DNA from: Doris montereyensis
Lineage: Eukaryota > Mollusca > Gastropoda > Nudibranchia > Dorididae
DNA length: 64,000 bases
Reading direction: 5' to 3'
Assembly (NCBI GenBank): GCA_037039925.1
Contig: JAXRKP010000701.1
Span: 98,501-162,500, forward strand
Of this stretch, positions 21,385 to 34,707 are shown piece after piece. Within the stretch, counting starts at the first letter, position 1. Every line of letters starts with the position of its first letter. The notes under the pieces are model-generated. The model ran no database searches. It worked only from the letters and a program-made list of their open reading frames with translations, and was not told the origin of the DNA. Position numbers and translations under genes: made by a program.

Positions 21385-21905
21385 TGATATTATTATTATT
21401 GTTCTGTCTTGAAATCCATGTGGGTTGTTGTTGTTGTGGTTGTTGTTTGTTCCCCAGTGTATGACATGTGTTATCTTTTTACTCACAACCGCTTTCCAAC
21501 GATATTGGTGAAAACATGAAGAAATTACATGTTGAAATAACCCCCTCGATTTAGTGTTTCTGATATTTCAAAAATGTTTGGGTTTTTTTGCCTATTTGGT
21601 ATATCTATATATATTCTTTTCTTCCATACAGCGAGAAATAGAATGGTAACTGATAAAGAAAGAAAGAAAGAAAGAAAGAAAAGAAAGAAAAGAATGAAAA
21701 ATGGAAGGTTATTGTTTGTCTTTTCTTTGTTTGCGGGGATATAATAATGTAATGTTGTCTTTGATTGTTTTCCTTTTTGTTCACTATTTCACTTATGTTT
21801 TTTGTTTCTTCCTTTCACTATTTGTTATTTTCCTCTATTACCTCTTTCTTGTTCTAATCCCTGGTGTCTTATGCTTTTGTAGTGAGTGATTTCGGGTGCC
21901 ACTGA
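21385..21905. repeat. Diverged duplicate block, first copy
   Basis: Shares an ordered series of blocks with 22146-22640: ccatgtgggttgttg, ggtgaaaacatgaagaaatt, gtttctgatatttcaaaaat, agaaatagaatgg, ggatataataatgtaatgtt and taatccctggtgtctt. This copy is the less interrupted of the two. At 21633-21690 it contains a LINE-like 3' end (agaaatagaatggtaactga, then (GAAA)n). Confidence 0.7.
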
Positions 21906-23744
21906 TTCACTTATCCTTTCCCTCTCCTACTTCTTTCTTTTCACTATTTCACTTATCCTTTCCTCTCTTACTTCTCTCCTTTCACTATTTCACTTAGCCT
22001 CTCTCTTGACTTCTGAATCGCTTTCACTATTTCACTTATGCTTTCCTCTCGGGACCTCTTTCTTTTCTACTATTTATTATGCTTTCCTCTCCTTATGTCT
22101 TTCTTTTCACTATTTTTTTGTCTTCTTTGAATTTGTTATGTATCAGTATGATATTATTATCATTGTTCTGTCTGCAATCAAGAAATCCATGTGGGTTGTT
22201 GTCTTTTGGTTGTTGTTTGTTCCCCCAGTGTATGCTTTCCTTATCTTTTACTCTCTTTCTTTTCACGATGTTGGTGAAAACATGAAGAAATTACAATGAG
22301 TTGATCATGTTGAAATAACCCCACCTCGATTTAGTGTTTCTGATATTTCAAAAATGTTTGGCTTTTTTTACCTATTTGTTATATATATATATTCATTTTT
22401 CTTCCTTACACAGAAATAGAATGGCTTTCCTTTGATAAAGAAAGAAACACACATTTGAAAGATTTGATTGAAAAAATTACAGGTTAATTTTTCTTTGTTT
22501 TCGGATATAATAATGTAATGTTGTCTTTTCTTTGATTGTTTCACTGTTTGTTTTGAGTTTTTGTTTGTTTTTGTTTTGTTATTTTCACACTCTTGTTGTT
22601 TAATCCCTGGTGTCTTTCTTTACTATTTGATTATGGTGCCACTCCTTACCTCTTTCTTTTCACTATTTCACTTATGCTTTCCTCTCCTTACTTCTTTCTT
22701 TTCACTATTTCACTTATGCTTTCCTCTCCTTACCTCTTTCTTTTCACTATTTCACTTATGCTTTCCTCTCCTTACTTCTTTTTTTCACTATTTCACTTAT
22801 GCTTTCCTTTCCTTACCTCTTTCTTTTCACTACATTTCACTTATGCTTTCCTTTCCTTACCTCTTTCTTTTCACTATTTCACTTATGCTTTCCTCTCATA
22901 CTTCTTTCTTTTCACTATTTCATATGCTTTCCTTTCCTTACTTCTTTCCTTTCACTATTTCATTATGCTTTCCTCTCCTTCTTCTTTCCTTTTCACTATT
23001 TCACTTATGCTTTGATTCTCCTTACCTCTTTCTTTTCACTATTTCACTTTGCTTTTCTCCTTATTTCACTTATGCTTTCCCTCCTTACTTCTTTCCTTTC
23101 ACTATTTCACTGATGCTTTCCTTTCCAACTACCTCTTTCTTTTTCACTATTTCACTTATGATTTCCTTTCACTTACTTCTTTTTCTTTTCACTATTTCAT
23201 ATGCTTTCCTTTCCTTACTTCTTTCTTTCAACTATTTCATTTGATTACTTTCTGATTTTCCTTACCTCTTTCACACTATTTCACTTATTCTTTCACTCCT
23301 TACCTCTTTCTTTCACTATTTCACTTATGAATTCCTTACTTCTTTCTTTCACTATTTCATTATCCTTTCCTCTCCTTACTTCTTTCCTTTCACTATTTCA
23401 CTTATCCTTTCCTCTCCTTACTTCTTTCCTTTCACTATTTCACTTATCCTTTCCTCTCCTTTTTACCTCTTTCCTTTCACTATTTCATTTATCACACACC
23501 TCTCCTTACTTCTTTGATTTTCACTATTTCACTTATCCTTTCCACTCCACACCTCTTTCTTTTCACTGATTTCATTTATCCTTTCCTCTCCTTACTTCTT
23601 TCTTTTCACTATTTCACTTATCACTTTCCTCTGAGTTACTTCTTTCTTTTCACTATTTCACTTATCCTTTCCTCTCCTTACACTTTCCTTTCACTATTTC
23701 ACTTATCCTTTCCTCTCCTTACTTCTTTCCTTTCACTATTTCAA
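21906..23744. repeat. 42-bp pyrimidine-rich satellite
   Basis: About 35-40 copies of ttcactatttcacttatcct plus ttcctctccttacttctttc. The unit is divisible by three, giving F/L/S-rich open frames in all three plus frames. Blocks of the duplicate are embedded at 22146-22640. Odd insertions such as TGATT become frequent toward the right. Confidence 0.9.
22146..22640. repeat. Diverged duplicate block, second copy, interrupted by satellite fragments
   Basis: Same block order as 21385-21905, but with inserted pieces of the 42-bp satellite (for example atgctttccttatcttttac before the ggtgaaaacatgaagaaatt block, and ggctttcctttgataaag replacing the LINE-tail text). Confidence 0.65.
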
Positions 23745-24185
23745 CTGATGATTTGATTCACACTCTCCTTTCACTGATTTGACTTATCCTTTCCTCTCCT
23801 TACTTCTGATTCACACACACAACTGAGGTGATTTGATTCACACTTTCACTATTTGATTTGCTTTCCTCAACAACAACTGAGGTGATTTGATTCACTCTCC
23901 ACACCTCTTTCTTTTCACTGGCATTCCTCTCCTTATCTCTTTCCTTTTGACTGATTTGATTTCCTTTCCACACAACTGAGGTGATTTGATTCACACACAA
24001 CTGAGTTGATTTGATTCACTATTTCACTTATCCTTTCCTCACACTCTTTCCTTTCACTATTTGATTTATTCCTTTCCTCTCACACACACCAAGACGATAT
24101 CACACACACATATGAACAACAGGTGATTTGATTCAACAACACACACATCTCACAACTGAGTGATTTGATTCACACACACCTGCTT
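23745..24185. repeat. Transition zone mixing two arrays
   Basis: Fragments of the 42-bp pyrimidine satellite (ttatcctttcctctcctt) alternate with pieces of the next array (aactgaggtgatttgattca). No clean boundary exists. Confidence 0.75.
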
Positions 24186-24607
24186 ACTAACTGGAGGTGA
24201 TTTGATTCACACACACAACTGAGTTGATTTGATTCACACACACACACACACACACAACTGATTTGATTTGATTCACACACACACACACACACACACAACT
24301 GAGGTGATTTGATTCACACACACACACACACACAACTGAGTTGATTTGATTCACACACACACACACACACAACTGAGTTGATTTGATTCACACACACACA
24401 CACACACAACTGAGTTGATTTGATTCACACACACACACACAACTGAGTTGATTTGACACACACACACACACACACACACACAACTGAGGTGATTTGATTC
24501 ACACACACACACACACACAACTGAGGTGATTTGATTCACACACACACACACACACAACTGAGTTGATTTGATTCACACACACACACACACACAACTGAGT
24601 TGATTTG

Positions 24608-24645
<38 letters not shown>

Positions 24646-25200
24646 ACAACTGAGTTGATTTGATTCACACACACACACACACCCACAACTGAGTTGATTT
24701 GATTCACACACACACACCCACAACTGAGTTGATTTGATTCACACACACACACACACCCACAACTGAGGTGATTTGATTCACACACACACACACCACACAC
24801 AACTGAGTTGATTTGATTCACACACACCCCCACCCACAACTGAGGTGATTTGATTCACACACACACACACACAACTGAGTTGATTTGATTCACACACACA
24901 CACAACTGAGGTGATTTGACACACACAACTGAGGTGATTTGATTCACACACACACACACACACACACAACACAAGAGGTGATTTGATTCACACAACTGAG
25001 GTGATTTGATTCACACACACACACAACTGAGGTGATTTGATTCACACACACACACACACACACACCCACAACTGAGGTGATTTGATTCACACACACACAC
25101 ACACCCACAACTGAGGTGATTTGATTCACGCACACAAACACACACACACAACTGAGGTGATTTGATTTACACACACACACACACACCCACAACTGAGGTG
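24186..25200 (-). repeat. SINE-tail array: (CA)n plus AACTGAGGTGATTTGATT
   Basis: About 27 units of aactgaggtgatttgattca followed by CA runs of varying length. The right end runs directly into a family B SINE whose 3' tail has the same text (aactgaggtgatttcgggat). Read on the minus strand it is an expanded SINE 3' tail. Confidence 0.9.
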
Positions 25201-25483
25201 ATTTCGGGATTTTTGGTAGGATTTTTAATTATGCTCCGACTGCCGTGTGACCAGCCAAGGGAATGATATAATCTACACAAGGGACCTCTTTTGTATCGTA
25301 CCCTCCGTCTCCGATGGGACTAGGTGTCGATCCACCTACCTGGATCGAGGGGGAGGGGTGGGTAGAATTTACTCGAAAGAAACTCGAGAAAAAATTTTAC
25401 GACCGTTGGCGGGACTCGAACCCATTACCTTTTGGTTGAGATTGAGAGGCCGGCACCTTGCCTCTGGACTACCGAGTCCCCGT
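25193..25483 (-). mobile_element. SINE family B copy B3
   Basis: Near-complete. Minus-strand head GGGGACTCGGTAGTCCAGAG with an A box, B box GGTTCGAGTCCC, then the body (TAGTCCCATCGGAGACGGAG) and tail (TACCAAAAATCC). Its tail continues into the array to the left. Confidence 0.9.
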
Positions 25484-25599
25484 TGAATTTGAAGACAGAG
25501 GAGACAGACTGATGGACGACGCATTGCCCTGTCCACTGTCAGTGTCAATGTCAGTGTCAGTGTCAGTGTCAATGTCAGTCAGGTTCATTCTTGCTGTCA

Positions 25600-25735
25600 T
25601 TGAAATTGACCCAGTCAAGCCTAGTTGGTGATCTCAGGATGAATTAAGAGGAAACAGTGAGATGGAATGAAGACATAATGTGAAAAGATGAAAGTGAAAG
25701 GAAAGAAGTAGAACTTACCACCGGTATCGCTCGCC
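25600..25735 (-). mobile_element. Repeat family C copy
   Basis: Reverse orientation: atctcaggatgaattaagag, aaacagtgagatg, aaaggaaagaagtagaactt and accaccggtatcgctcgcc. A short GTCAGT-type minisatellite lies just before it (25535-25580). Confidence 0.7.
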
Positions 25736-26037
25736 AATCATCCAATGTCAGTCAGAGCTGTCAGGAGAAAAGATAACGACAATCAGGCAACTAAAACTGT
25801 AATGATGATATGAATGTAACCCAACACCGAAACTCAAATGGCTAAGACACTAACAATAACATACCATCGCAACTAAAAACATGAAGAGACCTACTTGCTT
25901 TGATGACTCTAGCACATGATCGATACACATGGAGATATGTTACAAAACAAATTATCAACACTGAGCTTGTTTAGGACCAACATTGTATCAGAATACACAG
26001 CATAATAAGGCAAGCGTCTTTATTGATTGCGAGGCCA

Positions 26038-26178
26038 TTCTTCTTCTTCTTCTTCTTCTTCTTCTTCTTCTTCTTCTTCTTCTTCTTCTTCTTCTTCTTC
26101 TTCTTCTTCTTCTTCTTCTTCTTCTTCTTTTTCTTCTTCTTCTTTTTCTTCTTCTTCTTCTTCTTCTTTTCTTCTTCT
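26038..26178. repeat. (TTC)n microsatellite
   Basis: About 140 bases of TTC with a few TTT interruptions near 26129-26170. Confidence 0.95.
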
Positions 26179-26579
26179 TGTCTGCCTTTTTAGCTCGCTG
26201 GAAAGGACAAGCCATCAACAATCTCCAATCGCTTCTCTCCTGGGCCAGCCTCTCCATACATTTCCATGTTTGCCTCGTCTTCTTTCATTTCTCCTTCCAG
26301 TTCTCTTCTCCGTGTAGCCCTTGGCCGATCCCTCGATCTTTTACCCTGTGGGTTCCAGGTAAGGCTTTGTCTTGTTATTGTGTTGGGGTCCTTTCTAAGC
26401 GTATGTCCTATCCACCTCCATTTCTTTCGTTTTAAATCTTTTTGAGCTGATACTCAGTGATATTTGTTCAGTTCTTTCCTATGAATTAGTGTTTGAAATA
26501 ACCAGAATATTTTGACAGTTCTCATTCTACTAGTATATTATTATTAATATAATACATTGAAACGGCAACAGCTGATAAT

Positions 26580-26899
<320 letters not shown>

Positions 26900-27064
26900 A
26901 GGTAAGCTGGAGTTCCTTCAAGTCGGTTATGCCTCATATAGTCTCCCCATCCCCTAATATCTATAACTGAGGTGAAACGAACTGGGTAGAATGGGGAAAT
27001 TGAGCGTTACATTATTAGCTCTCCCCCCCCCCTCCCCCCAAGGAACATTGTGTCAGGCCTAGCA

Positions 27065-27345
27065 TCACCAAGATTCGAACACAGGACTTTCATCGTTCAT
27101 GATCTCAAGCTCGTTCAGCTTAGATGTCGGGTTACCACTATCACCATTGATTGAAATAACACTCACAAGAGGATTCGAACACAGGACCCCATGATCTCAA
27201 GCCCATCAGCTTAGTTGTCAGGTTACTACTGTCACCATTGATTGAAATAACACTCACAGGAGGATTCGAACACAGGACCCCATGATCTCAAGCCCATCAG
27301 CTTAGTTGTCGGGTTACCACTGTCACTCTTGATTGAAATAACACC
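27065..27345 (-). repeat. 86-bp direct repeat, three copies, with SINE-head text
   Basis: Three copies of gattcgaacacagga..., atgatctcaagcccatcagc, gttaccactgtcac and attgattgaaataacactca. On the minus strand each copy shows a B-box-like TGTTCGAATCC next to ATCATG, as in family A heads, so this looks like a tandemly copied SINE head. Confidence 0.7.
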
Positions 27346-27422
27346 CACACACAAAAAAGGTTGAGACAACATCAGCAATGACAGACTTTCAATATCTTAA
27401 TTTAATTTGATTTACCCACATC

Positions 27423-27718
27423 TGCGTCGGTGGCCGAGCGATAAGGCTGCCGGACTGGGGATCATGAGATCTTGAGATTAAATCCCTAGCAAAGCCAGGC
27501 CTGACGTTGCATTCCTTGGGAAATACATTTAACACGCATTTCCCCACTCTACCCATGTGCTAATGGGTATAAGCACTAGCTTGGGAGTAAAAATCTGCAT
27601 CAGACTAGCATCCTGGTCAGGAGGTGATTATTGTCAAATGTTCCACTTCACGATAATATAGAAACCGGGATAAGCTCCAGCTCTGTGGGCTGTAATGCCC
27701 TTGAAGGAAGTTTACTTA
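27423..27718 (+). mobile_element. SINE family A copy A5 (reference copy)
   Basis: Head gcgtcggtggccgagcgata with an A box, gccggactggggatcatgag, B-box-like segment, body ctttgggagtaa-type blocks (cttgggagtaaaaatctgca) and end ggctgtaatgcccttgaagg. Full length at about 295 bp. Confidence 0.9.
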
Positions 27719-27737
27719 CTACATCCGTAACTTACTA

Positions 27738-28212
27738 AGGTGATTTCAGGATTTTTTTGTTTGTTTTGGGTTGGGAGTTTTTTTCTAGTTGAATTATTAA
27801 TTTTGCGTGGACTGCCTTGAAAACAGCCAAAAGATCGTTAACGTGCTTGCTCAGAGCGCTGATATTTACACACGGGACCTCCTATCTATTGTCTGTTGTT
27901 TCCGATGGGACTGTGGGTGGTTGGTGGGAGTTGCTGGTAAATCCTACTTCTTTTCTTTTGCTCTTTCACCAATCTCTCGTCTTGTTGTTGCCTCTTCATT
28001 CATCCTGAGATCACCGCATTTTGTGGACAGGGTAAATTTCAATAAAACCGACTCGACTAGGCGTCGATGACCCATCTACCTTGACCGGGGGATAGGGGCG
28101 GGGGTGGTGGGGGGGATCAGTTGGTGTTAGTGTTAGCCGGGGAAAAAACCCGATAAATTGTTTAACTTATCATAAAGGCAGACACCTTATCTCTGAATGA
28201 CTGTGTCCCCTG
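27738..28212 (-). mobile_element. SINE family B copy B4, split by a family C insertion
   Basis: The B text runs to tccgatgggact at about 27912, stops, and resumes at about 28054 with gactaggcgtcgatgaccca, continuing to the head (tctctgaatgactgtgtccc). The interruption is a family C element. Confidence 0.8.
27913..28053 (+). mobile_element. Repeat family C copy inserted in SINE B4
   Basis: Starts gtgggtggttggtgggagtt and ends gtaaatttcaataaaaccga. Both edges are fixed by the interrupted B sequence; GGACT before and GACT after may be the target duplication. This is the best evidence that family C is a mobile unit. Confidence 0.75.
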
Positions 28213-28220
28213 AATTACAT

Positions 28221-29183
<963 letters not shown>

Positions 29184-29412
29184 AGATGTATTGCCAATGA
29201 TATAAACTGAATCACATTCAAAGGCTACATGTATTTGCAAGATAAATCCGACACAGTGGACTTGAAGAAGCATCAAAGACAAATGACGTCATTTGGTATC
29301 TTTGCCGCTGAAGTTATTTATCTTATACTTACTGACTGGAACAACTCAACGTAACAATAGTTAAACGGGTAACATGTTATTTGAGAAGATTTTGGGTACA
29401 TTCATGATATTG

Positions 29413-30133
<721 letters not shown>

Positions 30134-30183
30134 AAATTTCCTTTAAATAAACCTTAAATATACATGTTAGTCCGTTATTTACT

Positions 30184-30430
30184 TTGGTCAGGGGACCAAA
30201 AGGTAGTGGGTTCAAGCCCCGCCGAAGGTTGAAACATTTTCTCGAGTTTTTTCAAGCTAAATCTACCCCCCTTGTCCAGGTAGGTGGATCGATACCTGGT
30301 CCCATCGGAGTCAGACGATAAAAAAGGAGGTCCTTTAGCTGTTTACAGGGAGTCTGGGCAAAATTAAAAATCTTTACCGAAAACCCCGAGATCACCTTAG
30401 TTGTGGTTGTGGATAAATCAAATCAAATCA
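30184..30430 (+). mobile_element. SINE family B copy B5, plus orientation
   Basis: Starts inside the head (aggggaccaaaaggtagtgg), B box GGTTCAAGCCCC, body aggtaggtggatcgatacct, tail gatcaccttagttgtgg then AAATC repeats. This copy shows the ordinary tail, (AAATC)n, without a large array. Confidence 0.85.
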
Positions 30431-30890
30431 AGTTTACTTTGTCGACGAGCAGAAAATATCCGATTACCGTAATGCCAATGTCAAAGTATTCGAGTATAGA
30501 ATAAGATCACTGACTTCCTATTTTCGCTTTCCATTGCGCAAGTAAAGGGCCATCCCAGAGCTTTGTTTACTGTCTATTTATATTGTTATCCAGGTAGATC
30601 GAGCTAGATTGCATGTGTTTTGTTTTGCAATAGACCTAGATCTAAATCTTTACAACGCAGTGCAAGGTGATATTTGTGTGGCGAACAAGACTGTCTTCTT
30701 CAAGTCTTCAGCAGTGGCCTTTAAAATTAAACAAAATTAAGATTAAAAAGAATAAATTATTTTAATTCAGGAGTCAAGTTGATTCTGAAAATTATCACTT
30801 TGAGATTGTGGTAAAGGCATTAGTATTTTCTTCTTGCCTGACTGAGTCTTTTGTGTTTGTGTTTTTATTTTATTAGAAAGAAAGGGGACT
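30431..30890. other. Upstream region of gene 2
   Basis: Unique sequence with a tttttattttattag acceptor-like site at 30862-30876, 14 bases before the ATG. It suggests a spliced 5' UTR exon further upstream, which I cannot place. Confidence 0.4.
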
Positions 30891-30978
30891 ATGAATCAAG
30901 GACATCACTTTCAACTTCAATTTGCTCTTCTTTCTTCAAGTTTTTTTCTCTTGGAAGTGTCAGCTGTTTCTTTGAGAG
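30891..30978 (+). CDS. Gene 2 exon 1: signal peptide
   Basis: ATG at 30891; exon ends TTTGAGAG|gtaagc in phase 1. No other in-frame ATG lies upstream within the exon. Confidence 0.75.
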
Positions 30979-32053
30979 GTAAGCCCTCGGGAATTGTATT
31001 GTAGATTTTACGGGAATTGTATTGTAGATTTTACGGAAGGTAAACCTGTAATCTAGGATCTGGCCCATTCATGTATACCTATTGTAAATTATTTTGCTAA
31101 TTAAATAACCCCACTTAAATAGATCCAACCTTACTGAGTTCTAGATCTATGTCTAGAAATATAGTCAATAATATTTAATGTATAAGATCTCTGTACATAT
31201 GCGTAACAGACTAAAAGTAAAAGCAAAAGAAAATGAGCTAGATCTAGTCTCGATTGAAAGGGTTGTGCCAGTTTGATATGTCACACTGACTGTTATCAGT
31301 GACATTTGAACTGCTCGTGTTCAAGTAAACAACAGTCTGTTCTCATGAATCTCTCATCATGTTAAATTGGCAGAAATGACCAAAAAGTAAGATTGGTGGA
31401 AATGAACAAAACATGTCTCATACAGTTCCGAACAACTCTACGGTAGCTGAAACTGAAAGCAATCTGTCAATAACAGACTCAGACTCTCTTAAATTTCTAC
31501 AACTGCAAGGATCTCTTTTTTTGTGTGTTTTATCAGATGATGCAGGGAATGATGATGAAGTCTTGACCTCTTCCACGACGACTCTCCTCCTGGCTGCTGC
31601 CGTCTCATCATTGGCTTTCTTGGCTGTTCTGGTGGTGGTGGTCATCAAATGCGCTGACTGCTACAATTCAGAGGTCAGCACTGAAAACCACCCAGCCTGT
31701 TCTAACTCTAATACCAAAGATTACAAATGGGGGGAGCTGTGGGCTACACCTCTGCTTCTTTCGGTGGAGATACCGGCTTCCGCTCCAGAGAAACTGTCGA
31801 GATGACCCAACAACAGTCTCTGCCGTACACCATGATCCCCACCAACGTGCCGTCCAGTGCTGGATTCCAAGGCTACAATACCGCTGATCAGGCTGGTGAC
31901 GGCCCGCCACCAGGGGCCATGGGCTATCAAAGCTCTGTCAGGTCCAACTCCAGCTATGGAGACACGCGACACTACAATCCTGTGAATCCGCAAGATCCAC
32001 CACCCGCCTACGAGGCTACTACTTACAATAGCAGTTCTTATGGAAATAGGTAG
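30891..32053 (+). CDS. Gene 2: small type I membrane protein with PPAY tail (two exons)
   Basis: Joining 30891-30978 and 31537-32053 with one extra G at 31729-31734 gives 201 codons exactly. Residues 1-25 are a signal peptide (core FALLSSSFFLL, cleavage after VSA). The mature ectodomain is only about 20 acidic residues (DDAGNDDE). Residues 46-66 form the helix LLLAAAVSSLAFLAVLVVVV, followed by KCADC, a juxtamembrane Cys pair that could be palmitoylated. The tail is rich in Gly, Ser, Tyr and Pro, with PPPG and a C-terminal PPPAY (184-188). PPxY motifs recruit WW-domain proteins such as NEDD4-type ligases; the protein may be a trafficking adaptor. It shares with gene 1 the strand, the phase-1 intron after the signal peptide, and the helix plus PPxY layout. 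I do not recognise a named family. Confidence 0.75.
31537..32053 (+). CDS. Gene 2 exon 2: helix and cytoplasmic tail, one frame break
   Basis: The acceptor is tttgtgtgttttatcag|AT; joining gives GAT GAT GCA. The entry frame runs past the helix to NTKDYKWG and would end after about 40 wrong residues. The other frame carries GGAVGYTSASFGGDTG to the PPAY end and TAG at 32051-32053. One added G in the G6 run at 31729-31734 connects them. Confidence 0.75.
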
Positions 32054-32059
32054 CCTTCA

Positions 32060-32368
32060 GTGAAACTATGAAACGTTGATACGTTTGGTTTAATTTCAAT
32101 ATTCCTTTTTGGATTTTTGCGCAACTGGTGACTGTTCTTCCCCATTTTCTTTCTGTGATAAAATATAAAACATTTAATTCTGAACTTTACAACCTTACTT
32201 TCATGTGAGTGAAAGTTTCAAATGTCTAGAGTTGATTGCTTAATACAAGGATCATTTGCTGAATGTCTTTAGAGTGGCTTTTTGCTGGAAAACCAACTAC
32301 TGTCGAACTCCATTATATTATACCAATATTAAAAAATATGTAATGTACTGCATTTTTTTCTGAAAAGG
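32060..32368. other. Gene 2 3' flank
   Basis: AT-rich 3' UTR-like sequence. No canonical AATAAA is seen close to the stop; ATATAAA at about 32163 is the nearest variant. Confidence 0.35.
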
Positions 32369-32432
32369 GTAGATTCTTCTTCTTCTTCTTCTTCTTCTTC
32401 TTCTTCTTCTTCTTCTTCTTCTTCTTCTTCTT

Positions 32433-32462
<30 letters not shown>
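32369..32462. repeat. (TTC)n microsatellite
   Basis: Uninterrupted TTC repeat of about 90 bases. Confidence 0.95.
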
Positions 32463-32463
<1 letters not shown>

Positions 32464-33205
32464 GTAACTTACTTGTACTCAATACTTGAGTACTGCTGTC
32501 AATGCAAATGGTTTTGAATTTAACTATGGCTAATTATATAGAGAGATTTAATACATGATGTCCTTTGCCATTTAGGAAATCTCCCTCACTCCAACTTCAT
32601 ATCTTCGTCAGACAGTCGAAAAACTCTCCTAATGTGGAATATAAGAAAGCTATGAATGAATGGTGTTTGAGTAAGAGGGATTGGTATCATGACATGCTAG
32701 CAGTCTGTTGACATTTAATAAGCTTTTTAGCTTAGAAATAAGCTATGCCCTCAATTGACCTCCAAACTCGACAACTATTTGAAGACAGCCTTCCACTTAT
32801 TTCGCGTTCATGACGTTTCTGAATATGACGACAGTGAAAGAGATCTTTTTTTTTTCGTGTGGATTTTGAATTTTTGACAAAGACTGTTTAGTAAATTTAT
32901 GTATGAAATGTATATATATATATATATAATCAAAGTGATAAAGGAGAATGAGCCAAATGTGTGTATGTATGCATCACACCACGCTGCTCTAGCATGTACA
33001 TTATATTTTGTCTATATATATTTTACATGTATTAATATATTGATTCCTGCAATGTATTCATATTCCCAGTATTTATTGAAAGGCTAAAATTTTGCGAATT
33101 GCTCTGACTCTAAGGAAGCTGCTTTGAAAAACTGTTCAATTCTGTGTATAATTTAAATTATAGCATATATATACACTCGTAAATTAAAGCATTATTAATT
33201 TTTAT
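32463..33205. other. Intergenic, no gene seen
   Basis: AT-rich unique sequence with a short TA run near 32911-32927. Confidence 0.4.
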
Positions 33206-33206
33206 A

Positions 33207-33209
<3 letters not shown>

Positions 33210-33272
<63 letters not shown>

Positions 33273-33317
33273 GCAACATATTGCTGCCCCTGTGTGTGAA
33301 ATGGTCCTTGGTATATG

Positions 33318-33365
<48 letters not shown>

Positions 33366-33405
33366 GCAACATATTGCTGCCCCTGTGTGTGAAATGGTCC
33401 TTGTT
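33210..33405. repeat. Two (TA)n tracts each followed by the same 41-bp sequence
   Basis: TA tracts at about 33211-33270 and 33317-33362 are each followed by tctgcaacatattgctgccc ctgtgtgtg and aaatggtccttg. This is a tandem duplication of a tract plus flank. Confidence 0.9.
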
Positions 33406-33905
33406 AGACTCTCAAGGATCTGTACTATGCATAGACTTTGTGGGAAAACTGTGCAACTTGAACTGGCGAGAAATAATCATCTGGATTCTCACTATTCTTA
33501 ATCCTTGTCTGTTCACAAGCTTTTTTCAAAGTAATTTTCTCAGGCAAAAATAAACAAACGTGCATTTTGACACAAATTTCCAAAGATTTTAAAAGCTGCA
33601 ACATCGGCTCTAAATTCTACTAACTCAGAACATTTCAAGAGCTTCCAGAAAGTCAATAAATATTGCTGCCTGTGTGATACATTGTAATGATATGACAGAT
33701 GAAAAGATCTGTACGTGTATGTCCTAAACCAGCGTGTCTTACATTCTGAGATTGTGTCTGTATCCTGGCTTGCCCTAGTACTAAGCCGGCACGCTGATCA
33801 AACCGTTGCTGACCGAATAGTTACAGTTACAGTGCAGATTTTCCAAGTAGGCTCAGCTCCACAATATGGGGTTATGCATGTTTACGTTGACAGCAACATC
33901 ATCTG
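33406..33905. other. Intergenic, no gene seen
   Basis: Unique sequence. A 63-codon open frame at 33715-33906 has no domain. Confidence 0.4.
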
Positions 33906-34426
33906 ACTTGACTTGATTCACCCACATCCACAACTAAGGTGATTTTACCCACATCCACAACTAAGGTTTTTACCTCAAGGTGATCTTACCCACATCCACA
34001 ACTAAGGTGATTTACCCACATACCCACATCCACAACTAAGGTGATTTTACCCACATCCACAACTTAGGTGATTTTACCCACATCATAAACTAAGGTGATT
34101 TTACCCACATCTACAACTAAGGTGATTTTACCCACATCCACAACTAAAGGTGATTTTACCCACATCCACAACTAAGGTGATTTTACCCACATCACAACTA
34201 TGGTGATTTTACCCACCCACAACTAAGGTGATTTTACCCACATCCACAACTAAGGTGATTTTACCCACACCCACAACTAAGGTGATTTTACCCACACCAC
34301 AACTAAGGTGATTTTACCCACACCCACAACTAAGGTGATTTTACCCACACCCACAACTAAGGTGATCTTACCCACACACCCACATCCACAACTAAGGTGA
34401 TCTTACCCACATCCACAACTAAGATG
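33906..34426 (-). repeat. 27-bp SINE-tail array
   Basis: About 19 units of ttttacccacatccacaact aaggtga. The right end runs directly into family B SINE B6. Its left end has ttgacttgattcaccc, the (TGATT)-type terminus seen in ordinary B tails. Confidence 0.95.
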
Positions 34427-34707
34427 ATCTCTGGGATTTTGGTAGGATTTATCATTTTGCCCGGACTGTCATGTAAACAGCCAAGTGATCTTGAGCGTGC
34501 ATAAGAGTGTTGTGATCTGCACACAGGACCTCCTTTTTATCGTCGGTCTCCAATGAGACTAGGTGTCGATCCATCTACCTGGACCGGGGGGGGGGTAGAT
34601 TTTGCGCCCAAAAAGCCTCAAGACAAATTTTCAACCATTGGCAGAGCTTGAACCAACTATCTTTTGGTTAAGAGGCCGACATCTTGCCTCTGGACTACGG
34701 AGTCCCT
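34416..34707 (-). mobile_element. SINE family B copy B6
   Basis: Tail aactaagatgatctctggga at the low end, body gtcatgtaaacagccaagtg and cctccttttatcgt-type text, G-run at 34586-34595, head at the high end (gcctctggactacggagtcc). Confidence 0.9.

Noticed and set aside
22561..23244. 227-codon F/L/S-rich open frame
   Set aside because: It is a product of the 42-bp pyrimidine satellite, open in all three frames.
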